A DNA stretch of 64,000 bases from assembly GCA_049322335.1 (NCBI GenBank), contig JBMORL010000022.1:1-64000 (forward strand), given 5' to 3'. Below the pieces are notes generated by a model. It saw only the letters and a program-made list of their open reading frames with translations. It was not told where the DNA came from and did no database searches. The translations under genes and the position numbers were made by a program. Positions 14,981 to 24,115 of this stretch are shown here, one piece after another. Origin of the DNA: JBMORL01 sp049322335 (GTDB taxonomy: Bacteria > Bacteroidota > Bacteroidia > Flavobacteriales_D > UBA2798). Each line of letters starts with the position of its first letter. The first letter of the stretch is position 1.

Positions 14981-17965
14981 CTAAAACTCCCATTTTTTCT
15001 CCCTGTTGTTCACCGCATCATAAATAGCCTGCTGGATGCGGGTGCGGATACTTAATTTCAGGATTTTGGGATTATCCCCCACAGGATGCGACCGGTTGGA
15101 CAGAAACACATAAACCAGCTGCTCTCCGGGATCGGCCCAAACGGTGATGCCTGTATACCCGGTATGCCCGAAACTTTCGGGGGAAACACAATTGCAGGTG
15201 GGGCCAGGGCCTTCGTCCATTGTTGGCCGGTCGAAACCGGCACCACGCCTGTTATTGGGGCAAAACTGGCACCGGGTGAATTCTTTTACCGTGGCTTCCT
15301 TTAAATACCGTACACCGCCATATTCGCCATAATTCATCATCATTTGCAGCATAATGGCCACATCATTCGCATTTCCGAATAAACCGGCATGCCCGCCCAC
15401 TCCACCCAGCATGGCCGCTCCCTGGTCGTGCACATCGCCCCTTAATAATTGCTTGCGATAGGCATTATCCAGTTCAGTGGGAACAATTCTTTCCAGCGGA
15501 AAACGGTTGCGCGGTTTAAATCCTAACGTTCTGCACCCAAGTGAAGAAAAGAATACACTGTCAGCATACCGGTTGACGGGCATTTTTACGGTTCGCTCAA
15601 TATATTCCTGCAAAAAGTAATAGCCGACATCACTGTAGAGGTACCTCCGGTGTTTCAGCAGGTCTGTTTTTAAAATAGTTTTGAAAATGGAATCGCGGTA
15701 GGTGTTCAGGATATACAGACTGTCGGCTACACGAAATGAAAATGAATCAGAAGGAACTTTCCTGTAATATTCGCTTTTCAGGGCTCCATCTTTCATTGTA
15801 TTCAGGTAGAACGGAATCCATGCCACCAACCCGGCTTGGTGTGCCAGCATTTTTCGTATAACGATATTGGCATATACGGTAGAATCAACAATATCCGGCA
15901 GGTAGTCACCCAATGTTTTATCAAGTGAAAATTTTCCTTCATCGTGTAATTTCATGAGAATGGAAACCGTGGAAGTAATTTTGGTAACCGAAGCCAGGTC
16001 GAAAATATCGCTGTTTTTCATGGGCTGAAGGCTGTCGTACATATGATGCCCGAAAGCCTTATTATAAATTATTTTCCCGCTTTTAGCCACCAGCACCACG
16101 CAACCGGGATAGGCTTTTTCTTTTATTCCTTCTATAGCTACCGAATCAACATAAAGAAAGTCTTCTGAGTTTATACCTAAATCTTCGGGCAAAGCATATT
16201 TAAAACGAACGGGCTTTTTAATTTCCATTCCGCTTCCTGCTTTAAAATATTCTGACGCGGAAACGGGAATTTTCCCGTTGCATTTTATTCCTCCAAAAAT
16301 TAATTGTGCGGCCGCGTCTTTGACTTCAGAAACGTTTTCATATCCCAAAATAAGTCCTTCCGCCAAACTTGCACCGGGAAATTCAGATAGCGCATATGCA
16401 TTCGATAACTGGACAACTATGGTTTTGTATTGCTGGTTAATGTTATTGATAAAAGCAATGGCTTCCTGCGAGACATTGTAGTTATGGGAACGGCTGAGTG
16501 TATTTCCATGAACACAGAAAATAAACAAATTATATCCCTTCAGCTTTTCCAGCAAAACTCCCATTTCATTTCCCCTCGGCACAGAAGAAAGTGAAAATTT
16601 TCCGATATCCGCATAACGTTCAAGGGACTGCTGAAATTCATTATTTACCGAATCGCCAATAGAAACAGCTGCAATTTTTAATGTGTCCAATCGCATGAGC
16701 GGAAGAATATTGCCTTCGTTTTCCAGCAGGGTAAGCGCATTTTCATACAAACGGCTATTGAGCATTCTGGCATAAGGCCGGTTAAGGTCCTTATCCAGTC
16801 CGGCTATTTCCACTGGTTTGTATTTATCCAGTCCCACCCATGTTTTTGCCAGCAGAATTTTATAGCAGCGTTCGTCAATTTCCTTTTGTGTAATTTCTCC
16901 TTTTTTTATTGCCTCTTTGATTTTATCAATTGCTTCCGGCACATTTTCAGAGAAAAGCAACACATCGTTACCCGCCAGTAATGCTTTTACATCCACTTCG
17001 CCCGGTTCGTAAAAGCTGCTTACTCCTTTCATGTTCAGTGCATCGGTAAATACCAGTCCTTCGAATTTCATTTCTGTTTTCAGCAACTGTTTCACTACTT
17101 TGGAAGAAAGTGTGGTAGCCAGGTTTTCGGTATCATCCAGCGAAGGAATATGCAGGTGAGCCACCATTACCGATGATAAACCAAGATTCATCATCACGCG
17201 AAAAGGAACCAGCTCCAGTGAATCGAGGTGCGCGCGCGGATGATGAACTACCGGCAAACCCAGATGAGAATCGGTTTCTGTATCGCCATGGCCGGGAAAA
17301 TGTTTTCCACAGGCAATTATATTTTCTTTTTGCAATCCCAGCATATAGGAAACCGCTTTCCTTGTCACATTCTTTTTATCCTCACCAAAAGAACGTGCAT
17401 TGATAATGGGATTTTTGGGATTGTTATTGATATCTGCCACGGGAGAAAAACTAACGTGTACGCCTAATCGTTTACATTGGTATGCTATTTCCCTTCCCAT
17501 GTAATAGATCAGCGTGTCGTTCTGAATAGCGCCCAATGTCATTTGCTTCGGAAACCGAATGGTGCTGTCAATACGCATGGATAATCCCCATTCGGCATCC
17601 ATGGCAACGAGCAATGGAATTTTCGATTTGGACTGAAAACGATTGGTAAGTTGTGCCTGCCGGACAGGGCCTCCCTGGAAAAAAATCAGTCCACCTACCT
17701 TTTGTTTTTCCACCAGCCCGGTTATTTCTTTTTCATGCAAAGAATCGCGGTTGGAATAAGCTGCCACCATAAACAACTGGGCAATGCGTTCATCAGGCGT
17801 CATTGTTTTCATCACCGAATCGGCCCATGCACGTTTCACTGAATAAAACGGTGGTTTCACAGCCATTTTCTTTTTTTCGCCTTCCGTTTCCTCAGAAAAA
17901 ACCACCCATGCCTCAAAAAGAAACAAGGAAAAAAATCCAGCCAGTATTATCTTCCACCTCTTCAT
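14981..17965 (-). CDS. GH3 beta-N-acetylglucosaminidase (NagZ-like) fused to a beta-lactamase-family serine hydrolase
   Basis: A 994-residue exported protein (signal near residues 4-20). The N-terminal half is GH3: GGLIFFQGG, MDAEWGLSMR, the NagZ signature KHFPGHGDTETDSHLGLP whose Asp-His pair acts as acid/base, and the nucleophile Asp in FTDALNMKG. A GH3 C-terminal domain follows. From about residue 610 a penicillin-recognising serine hydrolase domain has SVTK (SxxK), YSDVGYYF (YxN-like, with Asp) and GHTGYTG (HTG, KTG-like). Probable role: release of GlcNAc from peptidoglycan fragments plus a serine-hydrolase activity on peptides or esters. Such fusions are common in Bacteroidota. It pairs functionally with namZ. 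Confidence 0.92.
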   Translation of the reverse strand: MKRWKIILAGFFSLFLFEAWVVFSEETEGEKKKMAVKPPFYSVKRAWADSVMKTMTPDERIAQLFMVAAYSNRDSLHEKEITGLVEKQKVGGLIFFQGGPVRQAQLTNRFQSKSKIPLLVAMDAEWGLSMRIDSTIRFPKQMTLGAIQNDTLIYYMGREIAYQCKRLGVHVSFSPVADINNNPKNPIINARSFGEDKKNVTRKAVSYMLGLQKENIIACGKHFPGHGDTETDSHLGLPVVHHPRAHLDSLELVPFRVMMNLGLSSVMVAHLHIPSLDDTENLATTLSSKVVKQLLKTEMKFEGLVFTDALNMKGVSSFYEPGEVDVKALLAGNDVLLFSENVPEAIDKIKEAIKKGEITQKEIDERCYKILLAKTWVGLDKYKPVEIAGLDKDLNRPYARMLNSRLYENALTLLENEGNILPLMRLDTLKIAAVSIGDSVNNEFQQSLERYADIGKFSLSSVPRGNEMGVLLEKLKGYNLFIFCVHGNTLSRSHNYNVSQEAIAFINNINQQYKTIVVQLSNAYALSEFPGASLAEGLILGYENVSEVKDAAAQLIFGGIKCNGKIPVSASEYFKAGSGMEIKKPVRFKYALPEDLGINSEDFLYVDSVAIEGIKEKAYPGCVVLVAKSGKIIYNKAFGHHMYDSLQPMKNSDIFDLASVTKITSTVSILMKLHDEGKFSLDKTLGDYLPDIVDSTVYANIVIRKMLAHQAGLVAWIPFYLNTMKDGALKSEYYRKVPSDSFSFRVADSLYILNTYRDSIFKTILKTDLLKHRRYLYSDVGYYFLQEYIERTVKMPVNRYADSVFFSSLGCRTLGFKPRNRFPLERIVPTELDNAYRKQLLRGDVHDQGAAMLGGVGGHAGLFGNANDVAIMLQMMMNYGEYGGVRYLKEATVKEFTRCQFCPNNRRGAGFDRPTMDEGPGPTCNCVSPESFGHTGYTGITVWADPGEQLVYVFLSNRSHPVGDNPKILKLSIRTRIQQAIYDAVNNREKKWEF

Positions 17966-18127
17966 ATTCGAATGTAACTATGCAATTTTCATTCCGCTAT
18001 CGGCACTAAAATTAGCCAACCTGCACCGGAGCTTTTCCCTACGTCTTCTCTACTTTTCAACAAACTATTATTTATAATGGGCGGGGGATTATATGCAATA
18101 ATTGAGTGATTATTTTGTTTCTTATCT

Positions 18128-18348
18128 GCTTAGGAACAGAGTTATTGAGTTATTGAGTTATTGGGGTATAGAGGTGGGAATAAAGTTTTTTATAGAAAAA
18201 GCAGTATTGGATGGAAAATAAATTTGAACGAGGGCATTGGCTTATTGGGATAAGGCAGGAAATATCCGTCTTTTCCTATCGGTCAACACTCCTCTTCCCC
18301 TTAGCACCTAATAACTCTATCCCTTAATCACTCAATAACTCTATTACT
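18128..18348. repeat. MITE-like element with inverted family A arms
   Basis: The left arm (18128-18168) is tandem GAGTTATTG x3 then GGGTATAGAGG; the right arm (18306-18348) is the reverse complement type (ATAACTCTATCCCTTAAT then CAATAACTC). The roughly 137 bp between arms contains no open frame of note. The structure, inverted tandem-word arms around a core, is the same as the GGGGACA cassette at 40.8 kb but without a gene. It occupies most of the 430-bp gap between the GH3 gene and the mutL operon. Confidence 0.65.
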
Positions 18349-18364
18349 TATCCCCAAAAAATAG

Positions 18365-18372
18365 TATCTTTG
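18365..18372 (+). promoter_or_regulatory. -7 promoter box of the mutL operon
   Basis: TATCTTTG fits TAnnTTTG exactly, 24 bp before the ATG of the first gene, giving a leader of roughly 20 nt. The -33 region would fall at the end of the repeat element, so the repeat may have altered this promoter. Confidence 0.55.
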
Positions 18373-18396
18373 AATGTTTAACTTTATTACCGGATT

Positions 18397-18708
18397 ATGA
18401 TCACTTTTAAGTCAAGATTTTTTAAACTCCAGGAGTCGAAGAAATTCGGTTACCAGCCGAGGTATTATGATGAGCGGAAGGAGAAGATCAGCCAGCTTTT
18501 TGAAGAATATAAAAAGGAAAACAGCCATAAAGATGAGGCTGCGGTGAAACGTGAATTCAATTTCCGCCAGAAGACTCAAAAATGGTCGTCTGACCGGAAT
18601 ACAGCCAATGAATTAAGGGCTAAAAACCTTCGTCTTGTAGTAATTCTTGCCGGATTATTGTTTGCGATGTATTATCTTTTACAAAAAATTGATTTATTTG
18701 TTTCCTGA
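18397..18708 (+). CDS. Small membrane-anchored protein upstream of mutL
   Basis: 103 residues: a basic, Tyr/Arg-rich N-terminus (FGYQPRYYDERKEK), a charged helical middle and one C-terminal membrane helix (LVVILAGLLFAMYYLLQKI). Homologous small proteins with the F.Y.PRYY motif occur next to mutL and rhomboid genes in Bacteroidota and are often mislabelled 'riboflavin synthase subunit beta'; there is no riboflavin synthase signature here. It is the first gene of the mutL-rhomboid operon, 12 bp ahead of mutL. The function is unknown. Confidence 0.75.
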   Translation: MITFKSRFFKLQESKKFGYQPRYYDERKEKISQLFEEYKKENSHKDEAAVKREFNFRQKTQKWSSDRNTANELRAKNLRLVVILAGLLFAMYYLLQKIDLFVS

Positions 18709-18720
18709 TTTTTTTCTTCC

Positions 18721-20541
18721 ATGCCAGATTTAATTCGCCTTTTACCTGATTCGGTAGCCAACCAGATTGCTGCCGGTGAAGTGGTGCAGCGTCCCGCTTC
18801 TGCTGTAAAAGAGCTGCTGGAAAATTCCATTGATGCGGGTGCTACAAAAATTCAGCTGATTGTAAAAGATGCCGGCCGGTCGCTCATACAGGTGATTGAT
18901 AACGGCAGCGGCATGAGCGAAACCGATGCCCGGATGAGTTTTGAACGACACGCTACTTCCAAAATAAAAACCGCTGACGATCTTTTTAATATCCGCACCA
19001 AAGGTTTTCGTGGTGAAGCATTGGCTTCCATTGCTGCAGTGGCACAGGTGGAACTGAAAACCAAACGCCAGGAGGATTCCCTGGGCATACAAATTATTAT
19101 TGAAGGATCGGAAGTAAAATCACAGGAGCCGGTAAATACTCCCAACGGCACTTCCTTTTCGGTGAAAAATCTTTTCTACAATGTTCCCGCGCGCAGAAAT
19201 TTTCTCAAATCCAATCCTGTTGAACTGAAGCATATCATTGACGAATTTCAGCGGGTGGCCCTGGCGCATCCCGATATTCACTTTGAACTCCATCACAACG
19301 GTTCGGAAATATATAACGTTCCGCCCACTGCTTTACGACAGCGTATAGCCGGAATTATGGGAAAATCCTATAACGAACGGCTGGTTCCCGTGGAAGAGAA
19401 CACGGATATAGTGAAAATAAAAGGATTTATCATCAAACCCGAATTCACCAAAAAAACGAGAGGCGAACAGTTCTTTTTTGTCAATCACCGTTTTATTAAA
19501 AGCGGATACCTGCATCATGCCATTCAAACGGCACACGACCAGCTGATACCAAAGGAAAATTTTCCTTCCTATTTTATTTTTCTTGAAGTGAATCCAAAAT
19601 CCATTGACATCAATATTCATCCCACAAAAACAGAAATTAAATTTGAAGACGAACGGTCTATTTATGCCATTCTTCATTCTGCCACCAGGCGTTCGCTGGG
19701 AATATACAACATTACTCCTACTCTCGATTTTGACACCGAAATGGCCATTGAAATTCCGCTTCCCGATAAAAACAGGGAAATTGTGCCGCCAAAAATTACC
19801 ATCGACCCCGACTACAACCCTTTTCATTCCGAAAAAAAAATGACTTCTTCCTCTTTCAAAAAAGAAAAAGAGGACACACTTTACGAAAGCCTCTATGAGT
19901 CGGTGAGGAACCTGAATATTTCGCGGTTTAAAAACAAGGAAGAAAAAACAGATGCGGAAAGTATTCCCGAAGGCGAAACACGAATGCTCATCCAGTTGCA
20001 TAAACGCTATATTCTGTGTCCTGTTAAATCCGGTTTTTGGGTGATTGATCAGAACCACGCACACCAGCGCATCCTGTTTGAACGCTTTGTGGTTTCGCTG
20101 GCACAACATACCGGGATGTCGCAGCAACAACTATTTCCGCAGGTGGTTCAGTTAAATCCAGCCGATCTGTCGCTGCTGAAAGAGCTGGAAGAAGACCTGA
20201 AACACCTGGGATTTGACCTTTCGGATATGGGTGGTGGCAGCATTAGTGTAAACGGCACCCCGGCTGATGCTACAGACGAAAACCCGCAACAACTGATAGA
20301 AAAACTGCTGGAGGAAATAAAACACCACTCTTCAGAGATAAAAAAAGACAAATACACCCTGCTGGCCCGGTCGATGGCAAAAACCGTGGCTATCAAACCC
20401 GGACGCGTACTTTCTGCACCCGAAATGAACCATTTGGTGGATGAATTGTTTGCCTGTGAAATGCCCTGGAACTCGCCCGCAGGTAAGCCAACAATTCTTA
20501 CCTTTACATTGGAGGATCTGGAAAAACGCTTTAACGGATGA
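18721..20541 (+). CDS. mutL: DNA mismatch repair protein MutL
   Basis: A 606-residue GHKL ATPase that links MutS recognition to strand removal. The N-terminal ATPase motifs are intact: ELLENSIDAGAT (Glu/Asn for Mg-ATP), DNGSGM, RGEALASIAA and NGTSFSVKNLFYNVPARR. The middle is the S5-like transducer domain (KSIDINIHPTKTEIKF). After a Lys/Glu-rich linker (about 355-420) comes the MutL C-terminal dimerisation domain with QLHKRYIL and QNHAHQRILFERF. The DQHA.E endonuclease motif is altered to DQNHAHQR, so endonuclease activity is doubtful. The stop overlaps the rhomboid start by 4 bp. Confidence 0.95.
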   Translation: MPDLIRLLPDSVANQIAAGEVVQRPASAVKELLENSIDAGATKIQLIVKDAGRSLIQVIDNGSGMSETDARMSFERHATSKIKTADDLFNIRTKGFRGEALASIAAVAQVELKTKRQEDSLGIQIIIEGSEVKSQEPVNTPNGTSFSVKNLFYNVPARRNFLKSNPVELKHIIDEFQRVALAHPDIHFELHHNGSEIYNVPPTALRQRIAGIMGKSYNERLVPVEENTDIVKIKGFIIKPEFTKKTRGEQFFFVNHRFIKSGYLHHAIQTAHDQLIPKENFPSYFIFLEVNPKSIDINIHPTKTEIKFEDERSIYAILHSATRRSLGIYNITPTLDFDTEMAIEIPLPDKNREIVPPKITIDPDYNPFHSEKKMTSSSFKKEKEDTLYESLYESVRNLNISRFKNKEEKTDAESIPEGETRMLIQLHKRYILCPVKSGFWVIDQNHAHQRILFERFVVSLAQHTGMSQQQLFPQVVQLNPADLSLLKELEEDLKHLGFDLSDMGGGSISVNGTPADATDENPQQLIEKLLEEIKHHSSEIKKDKYTLLARSMAKTVAIKPGRVLSAPEMNHLVDELFACEMPWNSPAGKPTILTFTLEDLEKRFNG

Positions 20542-21272
20542 TCGAACAATTCTTCAGGAATATTCCACCGGTAGTAAAAAATCTGCTTATCATCAATATC
20601 CTGATGTTTGTGGCTACCATTGCCATACAGGATACCGATCTGAGAAACATTCTTGGTTTGTATAATTTCAAATCGCCATTATTTGAGCCGTATCAGCTCG
20701 TTACCTACATGTTTATGCATGGTGATTTCACTCATTTGCTTTTTAACATGTTTTCGCTGGTGATGTTTGGTTCTATACTTGAACAGGTGTGGGGACCGAA
20801 AAGATTTTTGATGTTTTATTTTATTACAGGAATTGGTGCCGTTTTTCTTTACCAGGCAGTGGCTTATTTTGAATATGCGCAGGCAGTACAGCAAATTGGC
20901 CAGTCGGCCATAGAAAACATAAATGCTCAAATTGTTGATCCTTCGTTCAATGGTTCGGTAAAAATATTGGGTGATGCAGAATTAGCTTACGCACGTTCAA
21001 TAGCCATTCCTCTTGTTGGTGCATCGGGAGCATTATTCGGAATAATGATTGCGTTTGGGGTTTTATTTCCCAATACAGAACTGATGCTGATATTTTTTCC
21101 TGTGCCTATAAAAGCCAAATATTTCATTCCCGGAATGATCCTGCTGGAATTGTATCTTGGCGTAATGCAGTTTGCCGGTGATAACGTAGCTCACTTTGCG
21201 CACCTGGGAGGAGCGTTAATCGGTTATATTTTAATGAAACTCTGGCAAAAAGACCGAAAGAATTTCTATTAG
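20538..21272 (+). CDS. Rhomboid family intramembrane serine protease (1)
   Basis: A 244-residue six-helix membrane protease. The Ser-His dyad is present: Ser163 in VGASGALFG and His222 in HFAHLGGALIGY. The conserved L1 region appears as HGDFTHLLFNMFSL. It lacks an N-terminal cytosolic domain. The start overlaps mutL (ATGA). A second rhomboid follows after 2 bp; the pair is typical for Bacteroidota. Substrates are unknown. Confidence 0.93.
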   Translation: MIEQFFRNIPPVVKNLLIINILMFVATIAIQDTDLRNILGLYNFKSPLFEPYQLVTYMFMHGDFTHLLFNMFSLVMFGSILEQVWGPKRFLMFYFITGIGAVFLYQAVAYFEYAQAVQQIGQSAIENINAQIVDPSFNGSVKILGDAELAYARSIAIPLVGASGALFGIMIAFGVLFPNTELMLIFFPVPIKAKYFIPGMILLELYLGVMQFAGDNVAHFAHLGGALIGYILMKLWQKDRKNFY

Positions 21273-21274
21273 CT

Positions 21275-22183
21275 ATGTCTATTTCGCGCGACATACGGAT
21301 GCCTTTTTTATACGGCAATGTGATTGTTCAGATCATTATCGTGAATGCTGTTATCTTTCTTGCTGTAAATATTTATCGTTTCATTCTTTTTGCATCCGGT
21401 TTTCATGGTGATGCACTGGAAGGAAAATTCCTGGAGTTTTCGCAATGGCTGATGATGCCGCTTGATTTCAATGAGTTTATTTACAAGCCATGGACCATTA
21501 TCACCTACATGTTTACGCATACGGGGATCGGCCATATTTTCTGGAATATGGTTTTCCTGCTTTTCTTCGGAAAAATTTTCCAGGACTTCAGCGGCAGTAA
21601 ACGAGTTTTAGCTATTTACGTTTACGGTGCATTGATTGGCGCGGTTTTGCAAATGCTGGCTGTGAACTTTATTCCCGCACTGCAGCCGGGAATAAATATG
21701 CCGATGCTGGGAGCTTCTGCAGGAGTAATGGCATTGGTTATCGCATCTGCTGCACTGGTTCCCGATTTTGAAGTGAACCTGATCCTGATTGGCCGGGTAA
21801 AATTAAAATACATTGCCCTGTTTTATGTTTTTATGGACTTTATTGGCATAACGTATATGGGGAATACGGCTCACTTTGCTCATCTTGGCGGTGCTTTATT
21901 CGGTTTTCTTTTTGTGATACAACTCAGAAAAGGCCGCGACCTGTCTAAAAATTTCAACAAGGTATTTCAGTTCATTAAAAATCCGTTGCGGAGAAAAAAT
22001 AAAATGAAAGTAGCTTATTCAAGTGTAAATAAGCGTGCCGTAAATGACGATAAATACAACGAAAACAAGATCAACAAACAAAAACGCGTGGATGATTTGC
22101 TCGATAAAATAGGGAAGTCGGGGTACGAAAGCCTCTCTAAAGAAGAAAAAGATTTTCTTTTCAAAGCCAGTAAAGATGTTTAA
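21275..22183 (+). CDS. Rhomboid family intramembrane serine protease (2)
   Basis: A 302-residue paralog of the preceding gene with the dyad Ser148 (LGASAGVMAL) and His203 (HFAHLGGALFGF), and HTGIGHIFWNMVFLL in the L1/TM2 region. It differs by a soluble basic C-terminal tail of about 70 residues (RRKNKMKVAY, then DDLLDKIGKSGYESLSKEE), a segment seen in Bacteroidota rhomboids that may bind nucleic acid or another protein. It overlaps the next gene by 8 bp. Confidence 0.92.
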   Translation: MSISRDIRMPFLYGNVIVQIIIVNAVIFLAVNIYRFILFASGFHGDALEGKFLEFSQWLMMPLDFNEFIYKPWTIITYMFTHTGIGHIFWNMVFLLFFGKIFQDFSGSKRVLAIYVYGALIGAVLQMLAVNFIPALQPGINMPMLGASAGVMALVIASAALVPDFEVNLILIGRVKLKYIALFYVFMDFIGITYMGNTAHFAHLGGALFGFLFVIQLRKGRDLSKNFNKVFQFIKNPLRRKNKMKVAYSSVNKRAVNDDKYNENKINKQKRVDDLLDKIGKSGYESLSKEEKDFLFKASKDV

Positions 22184-23327
22184 GAAGTGGTTTGTTCCGC
22201 GAAAAATGAAATGGTACCTGTGGCTGGTACTGGTGCTTAATTTTTTAGCGGCAGGCGGACTCCTTTTCTCCTATCTTGCTACTTCTATTTCTCCCGCCAC
22301 TTCCTCCCTCCTCGCACTAAGCGGTCTTGCCTATCCTGTTTTTTTGTTTTCGAATTTTGTTTTTATTTTATTCTGGCTGGTGATAAGAAATAAGTGGCTG
22401 TTACTTTCGCTGTGCTGTTTTCTTATCGGGTTTAATCATTTCCGCCATTTTTTCCAGGTTACATTCTGGTCGGGGCCACTTGTGGCTGAAAGTTTAAAGT
22501 TGAAAGTGGTTAGCTATAATGTTTGTTTGTTCGATCTTTACAATTACAAAAACTTTGGAAAAAACAGGGATAAAATTTTTGAATTGCTTCAAAACAGCGA
22601 TGCTGACGTTATTTGTTTCCAGGAGTTTTATTATAATTCCAACAAAGGTTTTTTTGAAACGCGCGATACACTCCAAAAATTTCTTCGGGCAAAAAATTGC
22701 TTTGAAGGATACACTCATCAGTTGAGAAACGGGCAATCGTTTGGTGTGGCTACATTCAGTGCATTTCCTATTGTAAATGCAGGTGAGATTAGATTTCCCA
22801 ATGATCCCAACAACAATGCCATTTTTACTGACCTTAAAATAAAAAATAACACTCTCCGTATCTACAATGCCCATCTTTCATCTATCCGTTTCCGGAGAGG
22901 CGACTATGAATACCTGGGCGATTCGGTGAATGTAAAAAAATGGCTGGGTCCCAATCAAAAACCGGAAAAAGAAGAACAGCAAATCATTACCAAATTACGA
23001 ATGGCTTTTGAAAGACGGGTTACACAAACCCATATCCTGATGGAACATGTTAAAAGCAGCCCACACCCCGTTATACTTGCCGGTGACTTTAACGACACGC
23101 CTGTTTCGTGGTTTTACCGGCAGGTAACCAGCCATCTCAACGATTCATTCACAGAAAGCGGAAACGGTTTTGGAAGCACCTACAACGGTATTTTTCCCCT
23201 GTTAAGAATCGACTATATCTTTCACGATGACCGGTTGCATTCTTACGGCCATCGGGTACATTCCGAAAAACTATCCGACCATTATGCGGTGGAATGTATG
23301 ATTGAAATTCCGGAAAATAATCCTTAA
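22176..23327 (+). CDS. Endonuclease/exonuclease/phosphatase (EEP) family protein with N-terminal membrane helices
   Basis: 383 residues. Residues about 12-100 hold two or three membrane helices (WYLWLVLVLNFLAAGGLL; FSNFVFILFWLVI); the catalytic domain then faces the periplasm. EEP motifs: VVSYNVCLFDL, DVICFQEFYYN (metal Glu), VILAGDFNDTP (Asp/Asn) and KLSDHYAVE (terminal Asp-His). The substrate may be nucleic acid, phosphoinositide-like lipid or another phosphoester; sequence does not decide. Last gene of the mutL-rhomboid operon, ending 4 bp from a convergent gene. Confidence 0.88.
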   Translation: MFKKWFVPRKMKWYLWLVLVLNFLAAGGLLFSYLATSISPATSSLLALSGLAYPVFLFSNFVFILFWLVIRNKWLLLSLCCFLIGFNHFRHFFQVTFWSGPLVAESLKLKVVSYNVCLFDLYNYKNFGKNRDKIFELLQNSDADVICFQEFYYNSNKGFFETRDTLQKFLRAKNCFEGYTHQLRNGQSFGVATFSAFPIVNAGEIRFPNDPNNNAIFTDLKIKNNTLRIYNAHLSSIRFRRGDYEYLGDSVNVKKWLGPNQKPEKEEQQIITKLRMAFERRVTQTHILMEHVKSSPHPVILAGDFNDTPVSWFYRQVTSHLNDSFTESGNGFGSTYNGIFPLLRIDYIFHDDRLHSYGHRVHSEKLSDHYAVECMIEIPENNP

Positions 23328-23331
23328 CTTT

Positions 23332-24111
23332 TTACCCTTTCACAGGAATATTAAAGGAAAAACCCATCAACAGAAACCCTGCCCGGTCGTTTTGGAAAAA
23401 ATTATATACATACGAAATATCGGCCTGTAAATAATCGTGAAACTGCCAGATTATTCCACCGTCAATACCTGTTTCGGTTTCATTCCCGGTAAAATGATAA
23501 TAACCAAAATATTCTGCAAATAAAGTAAGTGTTTCAATATGGGCGAAATTGTAGCAGAACGACCAGGCCAGCATATTTTTATTTCTTGAGTTGGCATACA
23601 CATATCCAACATTATAATTTAATGCATGTTTATGGTTGATATTGTTCTGAAACAACAAATAACTGTCAAAACAGATTTCGTTTTTTTCAATTCCATTTCC
23701 CGGAAACTGCAAGGGGTAAAACACATTGGCAGAAAGTGCCATTTCAGGAAAATTTTTTCCATGGTTAATCAAATGTTTTTTAAACCCGATGGCAACAGGA
23801 TCGTAACCCTTGCTATAGTTATCGTTAATGAATTTTAAGCTCTGGGGTTCGTAATTCAGCGTCAATCTTATTTCTGATTTTTCCACAAACGGAATACGGA
23901 CAAGCATAGCCGGAAGCCAGGCCTCACTTATTCCAAATTCGTTGTTATAGGTAAAACCCGATTCCACCTGGAAACTATTAACCGGAACCAGGTAGGGGCT
24001 ATCAGCAATTCCGGGCCGGTCGAAAGTAATTTTTTGAATAGTGGTATCCTGGGTATATCCCTGAAAGCATAAAAAGAAAAAAATACCAAGAACCGGGAAA
24101 ACGGATTTCAT
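23332..24111 (-). CDS. Outer-membrane beta-barrel protein, MetA/phenol-degradation-like transporter family
   Basis: About 259 residues from ATG 24111, which starts a good signal peptide (SVFPVLGIFFFLCFQGYTQ). The opening DRPGIADSPYLVPVNSFQVESGF and alternating aromatic beta strands resemble the Phenol_MetA_deg/'transporter' barrel family. It may be an outer-membrane channel; the substrate is unknown. It follows a second barrel gene by 4 bp and probably belongs to the metal-efflux operon's distal end. Confidence 0.65.
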   Translation of the reverse strand: MKSVFPVLGIFFFLCFQGYTQDTTIQKITFDRPGIADSPYLVPVNSFQVESGFTYNNEFGISEAWLPAMLVRIPFVEKSEIRLTLNYEPQSLKFINDNYSKGYDPVAIGFKKHLINHGKNFPEMALSANVFYPLQFPGNGIEKNEICFDSYLLFQNNINHKHALNYNVGYVYANSRNKNMLAWSFCYNFAHIETLTLFAEYFGYYHFTGNETETGIDGGIIWQFHDYLQADISYVYNFFQNDRAGFLLMGFSFNIPVKG

Positions 24112-24115
24112 CCCT

